DNA of 17,591 bases from Pleurotus ostreatus/Saccharomyces cerevisiae fusant (Eukaryota > Opisthokonta), in assembly GCA_024196135.1 (NCBI GenBank), contig JAMQCK010000695.1, positions 1 to 17,591 on the forward strand. Reading direction: 5' to 3'. This document shows, piece after piece, positions 1 to 6,874 of this stretch (its first letter is position 1; each line of letters begins with the position of its first letter). The notes beneath the pieces were generated by a model that was not told where the DNA came from, ran no database searches, and saw only the letters and a list, made by a program, of their open reading frames with translations. The translations under genes were made by a program, and so were the position numbers.

Positions 1-317
1 TCCCTCATATCGCGCCATCCCTCGCAATTCCCACCCGATTCCTGCCTATCGCGAGCGCCGGAGCGCTGATACCGGGCTTAGGACGATACTGTCAGCCGGT
101 AAGAAGATTGCCGGTGTTGAGGAGGCGCCATGGAGTCGAAACCCCGGGATATGGATCTTATCCGCCTAGGAGCGCGCGGTTTCCCCTGGAGACCTCACAA
201 GTCCGCAGTTGATCGCTCGCTCGCCGAGGTGTATCGAAGCACGCGTGGTGGGGCCGCAAACCGAGCGCGCGTCGCCGAGGAGGCGTCGCGCCGGTGCGAG
301 TTGGTTTCGGCAAAGTC

Positions 318-336
318 CGAACCGTGTCACGGTTCG
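318..336. promoter_or_regulatory. 19-bp palindrome, CGAACCGTG-T-CACGGTTCG
   Basis: Two perfect 9-bp arms flank a single central base. The core reads CCG-N5-CGG, an everted pair of the CGG triplets that fungal Zn2Cys6 transcription factors recognise. That class of binding site is known; assigning this copy to a factor is inference. It lies about 640 bp upstream of the open frame beginning at 954. Confidence 0.3.
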
Positions 337-872
337 AGTTACACGGTCAGGTGACACGTGCGCGGTACCGGCAGTAGGCTTGCGTTCGGGAGGGAGTTCC
401 CCGGCAGACCGCCCATAGGTAGCTAAGAGGAATTGCCTGAATAGGTACGCCATACGCGTATATGAGATACCGGCGCTGCTAAAGCATATGTGATAGCCGT
501 GAGTGGCGGTCTGGAAACGACTGCGTCCCACTCGGCCCTTGCAGGGATCCATAGGATGTCATCTAAGGCGCACAGACATGGCGATCAGGTGCCTCCGAGC
601 TCCTAGTGGCCCTCAGGGTAGCCCGCTAACCGGTTTCTCTTATGGCCCCACGAGTGGACTAGGTAGGCTGGTATTCCACTTGTATCAGCTGCCTTGGGTG
701 CGGCCTCAGCTAAGCTCTCTGTACGGTAGTAGCTCTGCTGGTTTATAGCCATGCCTGATTGCCAGTATTCCGCTTCGTATTGCGTTGAATTCCCCTTTTA
801 AAACGCGATTTTCTTCGCCACGGCGTATCAGCAGGTTAACGAAGATCGCCGAACTTTCGAGCGGTCGAGGCC

Positions 873-904
873 TGACTTACTTGCCTTCAAAGGCAGGTAA
901 GTCA
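873..904. repeat. Hairpin overlapping a candidate splice donor
   Basis: The arms 873-885 and 892-904 pair over 13 positions, with one G-U pair in RNA and a 6-base loop. The right arm contains the GTAAGT donor of the candidate intron at 897-946, so in RNA the donor would be paired inside the stem. Confidence 0.45.
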
Positions 905-946
905 CGCAAGTTACCTGACTATGACGTGTTTCTGTTTCCCGAACAG
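897..946 (+). other. Candidate 50-bp intron in the leader of the next gene
   Basis: The segment starts with GTAAGT, carries CTGAC about 30 bases before the end and finishes with CAG, which is the pattern of the other introns in this window. A stop codon at 951-953 lies just downstream in the frame of the following protein, so if spliced it is a 5'UTR intron, not a coding one. Confidence 0.35.
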
Positions 947-953
947 ACCCTAA

Positions 954-2258
954 AGTGCTGATGCAACCTCTAACGCATACCGTCATTCGTTGTCCAGCGC
1001 CTCTTCCTCCGAAGCCCCCCTTCTCTCGTCCTCCGGCGCCTCACGCCCCGAGTACACCTATCACCTTTCGAGCCAAGATCGACGGTGGAAAGTACTTTTG
1101 CAGGACACTATCAGGCGCCTGGTGCGCTCTTCAGACCCTGGTCGCCCTCGCTACTCAGACCCCGGGCGTGCTCGCTCCTCAGACTTTGGTCATGTTTGCT
1201 CCCTCGTCAAACGCGTTGCTAAATCCCTAGATCCTCGTCGCCTCCGCTCCTTGAGCAAGCCCGCCCTCGAGGACCTCGTCCGTCGGGCGATGGAGCTGCT
1301 CAAGCCGGACTCGGCGAGGAGGCGCTCGGGTCTCAGTATCAGGGGCGCCTCGAGCGCCATAGAGTTGGAGGGCTCGAGCGCGATCGACTCGGAGGGCTCG
1401 AGCGCGACCGAGGATCTCCGCGCGTCGGGGGCCTCCAGCGAGACGGAAGACTTGAGGGAGATGGGAGACTCGACCGCCAGAGGTGAGCCGGCCGCAAGAG
1501 GAAACGTAGCCGGTCCAACTAGTCATTCCCTTACTCACTCGTCACCGAACTGCGAGGGGTATTCTGCACACCTGAACGAGTATTCTGAGCCCCACGACTG
1601 GCCCGCATTGGAGGGCGGCGGCCATGTCGAGCCCGCTGGTGGCGTTGCCCGGGATGTCAGCCATTTTGGCGAGGATCATGGTGGCCTCGACAGTGCGAAC
1701 AGCGCCCTCGACAGTGCTAAAGGCGCTCTCAACTATGTCTCTGGCGACGCCTTCGACGATCCAGGCGGCTTCGACGACTATGCTGGCGGCTTCGACGACT
1801 ATGCTGGCGGCTCTGTCAACGACGACCCTGGCTCCCTCGACGAGGACGATAACACCAGCACGATCTCGCTGCTCAATGGTGAACCTCTCGCTGACGCCGA
1901 TCTCTGTGTCAGTCTGCATTCGTCTTCGTCAAATACACCATACTCGCGCTCGTCAAGCTGGATCAAAAGCTGGATTGCGGGGGTGGCCGGGTCCCGTCGA
2001 GGAGCTCGAGAGGATTCGTCCGAATCGCATCGTCAGGGCGCTCGAGAGGACTCACCGCGCTTTGCGTCGAAGCGTGAGGAAGTTTATGTTGCGAAGGAGG
2101 GGTGTCCGTTGTCTTTGGTGCGCGGGGAGAAGAACCCGCGCGTTGCGTCGAAGCATGTCGCTTGGGACATTAGAAAGGAGGAGCCGTCGACGTCGAGAGG
2201 AAAAGATCGGGCCGTCCCGAAAGCCGCCGCGGCGCAAGTCATCGCTCTTACGCGCTGA
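954..2258 (+). CDS. Low-complexity protein with Asp-rich heptapeptide repeat; short relative of the 6875-9823 gene
   Basis: The frame is open from the stop at 951 to the TGA at 2256-2258, but its first ATG is at 1290, giving 322 residues. No family is recognised. An Arg-rich amphipathic start (RRWKVLLQDTIRRL) is followed by Ser/Glu-rich repeats, then eight 7-residue units of the type GFDDYAG, then a basic Ser-rich tail with two GAREDS copies. The order matches the gene at 6875-9823: RRWKVLLQD against RWREGLLRD, the DD-G heptads, and KREEVYVAKEG against KREAWYVSEDEG. That gene's proline-rich part and spliced C-terminal exons are missing here. Similarity begins upstream of 1290, so either the true start is on an exon I cannot place or the start codon has been lost and this is a decayed copy. 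A poly(A)-like AATAAA follows at 2325. Confidence 0.5.
   Translation, partial: SADATSNAYRHSLSSASSSEAPLLSSSGASRPEYTYHLSSQDRRWKVLLQDTIRRLVRSSDPGRPRYSDPGRARSSDFGHVCSLVKRVAKSLDPRRLRSLSKPALEDLVRRAMELLKPDSARRRSGLSIRGASSAIELEGSSAIDSEGSSATEDLRASGASSETEDLREMGDSTARGEPAARGNVAGPTSHSLTHSSPNCEGYSAHLNEYSEPHDWPALEGGGHVEPAGGVARDVSHFGEDHGGLDSANSALDSAKGALNYVSGDAFDDPGGFDDYAGGFDDYAGGSVNDDPGSLDEDDNTSTISLLNGEPLADADLCVSLHSSSSNTPYSRSSSWIKSWIAGVAGSRRGAREDSSESHRQGAREDSPRFASKREEVYVAKEGCPLSLVRGEKNPRVASKHVAWDIRKEEPSTSRGKDRAVPKAAAAQVIALTR
1683..1853 (+). repeat. Heptapeptide (21-bp) repeat array inside the first gene
   Basis: About eight units of 7 residues read GLDSANS, ALDSAKG, ALNYVSG, DAFDDPG, GFDDYAG, GFDDYAG, a GSVNDDPG variant with one extra residue, and SLDEDDN. 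Two adjacent units are almost identical in DNA, indicating recent slippage or unequal exchange. The opposite strand is also open through the array (1542-1919), which follows from the GAC/GTC codon symmetry. Confidence 0.75.
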
Positions 2259-2324
2259 TTCGATGACTCAGAGCACCTAGCAGGCTATTCATGGGCTTTT
2301 AGTTGCGGGACAACGGGAGAAACA

Positions 2325-2330
2325 AATAAA
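2325..2330 (+). terminator. AATAAA poly(A)-signal-like site
   Basis: AATAAA lies 67 bases after the stop of the gene ending at 2258. Fungal poly(A) signals are loose, so this only supports a transcript end near here. Confidence 0.3.
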
Positions 2331-2871
2331 GGATAGCTACAACGAACGAGACGACTGAAAAGGACCACTGCACCGTCTACAGGCATATATACACGCTGTC
2401 CAACTTACTTACGAGCTTACCAGACCTTCTTATTGCCAACACGCCGATACGTTGGGCGAGGGGCACTCAGACAGCTTGTGGGTGCGTGTATGCCTCTGTT
2501 TGCCTGGAGGTGTGAGAACTTCAAGTTCCCGAAATGGAACAATTGAGCTGGTGCTTCTTGGTTCCGCCCATTTCCCGGCGCTCGCCGCATTCTTCAACAT
2601 ATGCTCGCGTGGACGTTTCTCGCTGCTTCTGCATCTGGAGTTCTCTCAACTGCACTATCATCGGACGGCGCTCTCGAATAGTAGTCAGCTAGTTCGTCAG
2701 CTTCAACGCGGGCGCTCCTCGGCCAGCAGCTCCATCACGCTCTCAGCATGAGAAGCAATCTCGAAAAGGTATTTCTTGTTAGCCTGTTGTATCCTTGAGA
2801 AATCCCGTCACATAGTGGGCCCACAAGCAAGCAGAATCCTGCCATTCCATCTTGCTATTGGACTCACCAGC
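2331..2871. other. Intergenic stretch with a TATA-like site
   Basis: No ATG-initiated protein of convincing character is present. A TATATA motif (2386-2391, in CATATATAC) is followed by a frame open to about 2751 that has no ATG start. A segment near 2524-2550 (TTCAAGTTCCCGAAATGG and onward) resembles one near 5602-5628 and may be a dispersed repeat. Confidence 0.3.
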
Positions 2872-2879
2872 ATAAATAG
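2872..2879 (+). promoter_or_regulatory. TATA-like box (ATAAATAG)
   Basis: ATAAATAG lies 21 bases before the ATG at 2893. That spacing is short for translation to begin at 2893, so ATGs further in may be used if this box sets the transcription start. Confidence 0.35.
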
Positions 2880-2892
2880 AGGAGCGCTCGCG

Positions 2893-3681
2893 ATGCGAAT
2901 GAGCCCCAATGCCAGTGACATACTACTACTCTCCCGATCTTACTGCAATACTGTACGAGCTCGCTCGAGATATGGCAGATATCGACTCCGTCTCGATACA
3001 CTCGGCACGGTCCGAGTCGCGCTTGCGCCTCCCTCGCTTACACCTCCCTCACTGCACCTCCCTCGCGTACAGTTTGCTTCTCTTAGCAATCTGCGCGGCG
3101 AAGCTCGTCGCGCCGCAAAAGCTCGCAGACGCGCATCATCCGGGTCGGGATCGCGGCGTACTCGATCTCGATCTCGACGCTTCTGTTGGGGGCTTGACGG
3201 CATCGCAGACGGATTCAGCCGCCGTCTCGCGACGTTGGAGCACGCCTTGCTACATCGTGCGCAGAGGAGCGGTAGCCGTTCCGGGTCAGTCCCTCGCGGG
3301 CGTACTGGAAGGTCGAACCCCCATGGGAGGGCGCGTAGCGGAGGCTCTGGGGTTTCTGACGATCATAACAAACGCGCTGGTCGCGAAGGCGAAGAGCCGA
3401 CGGAGGCTACCGCTGGTCCATCAAATCCTCGGCAACCCTCGCCACGAAGTCTTGAGAAGTTGTTGCCACGAACTCCTGAGCATTCACCCCCACCATCTCC
3501 GGCGCCTCAGCATTCGAAGGCCATGCACCCACCGCGCGAAGAGCCCTTGCTGCCGAAGACTAGGCATGAAGACCCACAGCCTTCGAGCTCTACCTTCGCC
3601 TCCGAAGTACCTCCAAACAATGATCTACCCAAAACACCCCTGCTCTTCCTCTTCATCCGAAGCCGTCCTATGCAACCATGA
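2893..3681 (+). CDS. Pro/Ser/Arg-rich open frame, possibly disrupted membrane protein
   Basis: This frame gives 262 residues from the first ATG after a TATA-like box. Its second half (residues about 165-255) is convincing disordered coding sequence rich in Pro, Ser, Glu and Lys, for example SPRSLEKLLPRTPEHSPPPS. The first half is Arg-rich and less convincing. The overlapping frame from ATG 2909 has better protein character early on (MPVTYYYSPDLTAILYELAR, a hydrophobic YSLLLLAICAAKL, and later ALGFLTIITNALVAK). A third frame near 3130-3200 reads as another hydrophobic segment (RVGIAAYSISISTLLLGA). A likely explanation is a membrane protein whose frame has been broken by indels or unseen introns, with the soluble tail in the frame listed. 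No family is recognised. Confidence 0.35.
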   Translation: MRMSPNASDILLLSRSYCNTVRARSRYGRYRLRLDTLGTVRVALAPPSLTPPSLHLPRVQFASLSNLRGEARRAAKARRRASSGSGSRRTRSRSRRFCWGLDGIADGFSRRLATLEHALLHRAQRSGSRSGSVPRGRTGRSNPHGRARSGGSGVSDDHNKRAGREGEEPTEATAGPSNPRQPSPRSLEKLLPRTPEHSPPPSPAPQHSKAMHPPREEPLLPKTRHEDPQPSSSTFASEVPPNNDLPKTPLLFLFIRSRPMQP

Positions 3682-3754
3682 ACTCCACCTAGATCTCTCA
3701 CGACTTCCCGCCTTAGACGGAATCAATTTTGGGCGACGGGTGCGTACATTATAG

Positions 3755-4402
3755 ACGATGATGCGTCCTTTTCTCTGTCCTCTCGGCTGTCAGTGGAGGC
3801 GGCACGGCGTCGGAGTGTGAAAAGGCGATGCGTTGACGGAGTGAGTAGAGACGACACAACGGGCGTGGTGCAGGCGGCGTCGGGTGAAATTGAGATCTGT
3901 GAAGGGGTCGCCAAAACCGATGGGACGACGCTCCGACGGGACACGCTGACAGGGAGGTGCGTCGCAAAGGCCGGAACGCCAAAAGTACGGCGCGAGAGCT
4001 AGAGAGGGGACACAGCTGCGTCTCTCTTGTTCACTCCTCGAAGGCGAATGGACGACAATACGATCTGAACGACGCCACGGAGGAACTTTGCACGGGCGGA
4101 CGAATACGTTAACGAGCCGGACGATCATGCAAATACGATGCGGCGGCGACGTGAGGACGTAATCTGCATACAAGGCGTAAGTATTTCCTTTCCTCCGCGT
4201 CGACAACCCCTTCCTCCGTGCCGCTGGTCGCAGCGACAAAGGTAGACGTGGTACGGTCGTTCGCCTCGCCTAACATGGTGCGTGCTCTCCCCGGCAAGGT
4301 GGCCCGCATGGACACGCATCTCCCAACGCGGGACAAGGCGGACGCCTTTTTCTCCCGTCCGTTACTTCTTGCATCCATGACCGTAAGCATCTTTGTCATT
4401 GA
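3755..4402. other. Stretch with exon-like fragments but no resolvable gene
   Basis: Several frames are open on both strands. The best plus-strand pieces are a charged segment ending at about 4168 (TMRRRREDVICIQG) before a GTAAGTATTT donor, and 4217-4380 (RMDTHLPTRDKADAFFSRP) before a GTAAGC donor. They could be upstream exons of the gene at 4610-5286, but I could not join them in phase. A minus-strand frame across 4109-4441 is equally open. Confidence 0.25.
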
Positions 4403-4602
4403 TTTACTTCCGCTCTTTCGTGCTCGTCCGGGGCCCTGCATCCTTTAGGAGGTACAGACCGCCTCTGCCACCCACCGGAGGTATTCAATAACGGTCTGCA
4501 TGTCGGGAGGTACCATGCATATCTGGCGTCTCTGTCCTGCATCCGACGGATCTGGGTGGCTGCATCCTTCTTGTCGCCGTGCACAAAAGTCGCAGCGTTC
4601 CC

Positions 4603-4609
4603 GTATAAA
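4603..4609 (+). promoter_or_regulatory. TATAAAA motif inside an open frame
   Basis: TATAAAA is a strong TATA match, 106 bases before ATG 4709. It lies in a stretch that is also open in the frame of the following gene. It may be a real core promoter, which would put the start at 4709, or simply the codons for Tyr-Lys-Met. Confidence 0.3.
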
Positions 4610-5286
4610 ATGCTGCAGACTGCAGAGGCGTCCGCATTCCAGAGGAACTCTCCATCTCGCAACCCCTACGCCCCATCCTTCTCAAGAGCACCGGGAAACT
4701 ACTCGACGATGAACCCATTTTGCGTGCGTACAACTTGTCCTTCTCATCCCTGTATTCCTTCACCTCCACAACTATCTCTCTGACACCCCCGCGTCCTCCT
4801 CTCCTTCCCCCTCTCATCGAGTTGTACTCACAATATCCCCACTTCAGGTAAACGACAGAGTATGGTACTGGTCCGTCGCCTCACAGACCGTCTTCGGGAC
4901 GGTGGTGGCTATCGAGCGGCTCGCGGATGTGAGTGAATGTTTTATTTGGTTTTATACTTTTTGGGGTGTGGTGTCTGGCTTGGGTGATAATCTCCTCGTG
5001 CTCCTGCGCCGGAGCGGGGGACTGTGCTTGAGCGCCGGAGCGGGGGACTGTGCTCCGGTCTCTTATGGCGAAGCGCTCACCTCGCGCTCTCTTCTCGCGA
5101 AGCACCGAGGAAAAATCACACTACAAAGCTCACTCACGCCTCCTACAGGGTACGCAGCTGCTCGTCATCGAGCGCGACACGGGTGGGCGTGTTAGTTTCC
5201 CGTGAGTAGACTCTCTGTATTCTTTGGACTTCTCTTTCTCCTGCAGCAAGCTGACGCGGTATGTACAGCGCCGATACGATCTTTAA
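4610..5286 (+). CDS. Unrecognised spliced gene, 3' part resolved (four exons)
   Basis: Exons 4610-4723, 4848-4928, 5149-5201 and 5247-5286 join in phase (0, 0, 2) and end at TAA 5284-5286, giving 95 residues from ATG 4610. Donors are GTGCGT, GTGAGT and GTGAGT; acceptors end TTCAG, TACAG and TGCAG. The joined protein has good character: VNDRVWYWSVASQTVFG, then VVAIERLAD, then GTQLLVIERDTGGRVSFP, then KLTRYVQRRYDL at the C-terminus. I do not recognise the family. The first exon's frame stays open upstream to 4403 without another ATG, so the true start may be on earlier exons, or at ATG 4709 if the TATA motif at 4603 is used. The second intron (220 bp) is long for this window and contains a tandem duplication. 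Confidence 0.5.
5006..5057. repeat. 26-bp tandem duplication in an intron
   Basis: Two copies of a unit starting GCGCCGGAGCGGGGGACTGT lie head to tail within the candidate intron 4929-5148. The first 23 bases are identical between copies, so the duplication is recent. Confidence 0.8.
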
Positions 5287-5371
5287 GGTTACTCACTAGC
5301 TGGGTCGACGAAGATGAGGCCGTCTGTGTTGGCTCCTCCGGGGACTCCGCGCCTTCACTCGCATTTTAGGT

Positions 5372-5419
5372 TCATGGACTCAAACACGGCGCATCTCATG
5401 GACTTGAACACGGCCCTGC
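5372..5419. repeat. Two copies of a 24-bp unit
   Basis: The unit starts TCATGGACT and continues with CAAACACGG in one copy and TGAACACGG in the other. The copies are adjacent and diverged at only a few positions. Confidence 0.75.
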
Positions 5420-5771
5420 CAACATCCTTTCTCTCTCTCGTACGATCCAGTTCTATGTATCAGATGCGATTCAAAAAAATCGCACCTTAGTACTCGTCAA
5501 TGACCTGCTATACCGCGCTCTCCCTGCCCATGTCCGAGCTCGTTAGAGTCGGTTAGACATCGAACTTGTAGGTCCAAGTGTTACCCGATCACGTGCTCGA
5601 ATTTGAAGTACCCGAAGCGGAACAATCGAACGCGATGCGTCTTGTCTTCACCCACTTTGGTGTGCTGCCTTGTCTTCGCTCGATTTGGCATGTTCGCCTG
5701 TCTTGGCTCAATTGCGAAATCAAGTCGTCCCCGAGCGCGGGCTTGGAGATCTGACCGCGGCCCGCGATCGC

Positions 5772-5846
5772 GACGTTGACGACGCCGGACGACCGTGACG
5801 TTTACGACGACCGACGACCGTGACGTTGACGACGACCGACGACCCC
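5772..5846. repeat. Three copies of a 25-bp minisatellite
   Basis: The units begin GACGTTGAC or GACGTTTAC and continue with GACGACCGACGACC in two of three copies. The period is exactly 25, so the array does not preserve a reading frame. Confidence 0.8.
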
Positions 5847-6083
5847 CATGAGGCAGTCCTTGTCGGCTGAATCTCATCTCATCACTCTCGCCGAAATTTG
5901 CGCCTACGCCACACTTCCTGCCTCGCCGGCGCTTGCAAATGAGTCATCACGCGTGAGGCAAGGAGTCTACACGAGGGCGACTGGCAAGGAGTCGGCGCCA
6001 ATACGCGGACCAAGGAGATGACGCGGCGTCTACCTTGGGCCCGGAGCGGATGCGCCACACTTCTGAGACTACACCGATACCTT

Positions 6084-6125
6084 GGAAAGCCGTACGCCAC
6101 ACTTGGACAGCCGTACGCCACACTT
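6084..6125. repeat. Two copies of a 21-bp unit
   Basis: GGAAAGCCGTACGCCACACTT is followed directly by the same sequence with one base changed (GGACAG). Confidence 0.85.
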
Positions 6126-6130
6126 CGTAA

Positions 6131-6313
6131 GGTACGTCGAAATCTCTACATGAGATCCATGCCACCGTGGTCATTGATCCCGATATGGGCAAGATCGGCA
6201 TTGTCGCGTTGTACTTGGGTTTCTTTGAGAAGAACCGGCAGAAATTCTTCGAGGCCGTGAGGATTTGGAAGAACTTCAATGATATGGGATCGGAGGACTT
6301 TCTACTGATATGA
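6131..6313 (+). CDS. Isolated coding fragment, probably a terminal exon or gene remnant
   Basis: The frame is open from the stop at 6128-6130 to TGA 6311-6313, with one usable ATG at 6185. The product has strong globular-protein character: ATVVIDPDMGKIGIVALYLG, then FFEKNRQKFFEAVRIWKNFN, then DMGSEDFLLI and stop. It is less GC-biased and richer in Lys, Phe and Asn than the neighbouring low-complexity genes, as expected for a conserved folded protein. No flanking exon could be placed: the sequence just before it is a 21-bp tandem repeat. It could be a last exon of a gene whose front I cannot see, or a piece left by duplication or transposition. I do not recognise the family. Confidence 0.45.
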   Translation, partial: GTSKSLHEIHATVVIDPDMGKIGIVALYLGFFEKNRQKFFEAVRIWKNFNDMGSEDFLLI

Positions 6314-6526
6314 AATCAGGTCAGAACTCCGCGACGGTGCAAGTCATGCGCGGACCCGTCTACACGAGGGCGTACGGGGTGGGCGCTGGAACAGTGCATT
6401 GAGCGCCTGAATGGGCGATACGTGCCCGAACGAGTGGTGATCAGATTGGCGCCCGGGAGTGCAACCTGCGAGAAGCAGATCGGTGCGCTGATCCAGTCCT
6501 TGCTTTGTGCTATTGTACTGACTGGA

Positions 6527-6534
6527 GTATATAG
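6527..6534 (+). promoter_or_regulatory. TATA box (GTATATAG) of the 6875-9823 gene
   Basis: GTATATAG is followed by a C/T-rich, AT-poor leader. There is no ATG between it and 6875, so the first ATG downstream is exactly the start chosen for the large gene. The predicted 5'UTR is about 310 bases. Confidence 0.6.
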
Positions 6535-6874
6535 CTGGGCGCTTCCCTTCGAGGGCATACTTCCGCACCCCTGCCTGCGCAGTTCCGCGCCCTGTGTACT
6601 TAGACCCTCTGCCCTCTGCGTAGCTGCACCCCAGCTTGGCGCCTCGACTCTCTGAACGTACCTCCCGTCCGCACACCCTTCTATTCTCACGCCCGACTTG
6701 CGCGTATCCTGATCCCCACCGCATCGTACGTTGTGGGTCTTCTGCGTGCGTGCCCTACTTACCTCGCGCGGGCGTCGCTTACCCTCTGCACACCTCGGAC
6801 CCGTAGGACGTCGTATTGCTCGACTCCAAGTCCCGCGTACTCAACGACCATACCCCACATTCCCATCCATCTTC

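Larger units (their letters stand above)
1..953. other. 5' stretch with no supportable gene
   Basis: I see no reading frame here with convincing protein character on either strand. The open frames that exist are short and mutually overlapping, as expected in GC-rich DNA. The stretch holds a 19-bp palindrome (318-336), a hairpin (873-904) and a well-formed candidate intron (897-946). It is probably the promoter and untranslated leader of the gene that follows, but no clear TATA box was found. Confidence 0.4.
5287..6130. other. Gene-free stretch with short tandem repeats
   Basis: No supportable gene. It contains three small tandem repeats (5372-5419, 5772-5846, 6084-6125) and a 7-bp inverted repeat around CAAAAA (5465-5484). 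Near 5602-5628 it resembles the sequence near 2524-2550. The word GCCACACTT recurs four times between about 5905 and 6125. Confidence 0.4.

Noticed and set aside
955..1230. Small plus-strand frame from ATG 961
   Set aside because: Pro/Thr/Ala-rich shadow of the main frame; at most an upstream ORF in the leader.
1542..1919. Minus-strand open frame through the heptapeptide array of the first gene (IVVEAA-type repeat)
   Set aside because: It is the mirror of GAC/GAY-rich codons on the plus strand; no promoter, splice sites or extension beyond the array.
4109..4441. Minus-strand frame of about 110 codons
   Set aside because: Overlaps plus-strand exon-like pieces with better splice signals; neither could be confirmed, and the minus frame has no signals of its own.
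5465..5484. 7-bp inverted repeat around CAAAAA, resembling a bacterial terminator
   Set aside because: Short stem without a T-run, in a fungal sequence; not meaningful as a terminator.
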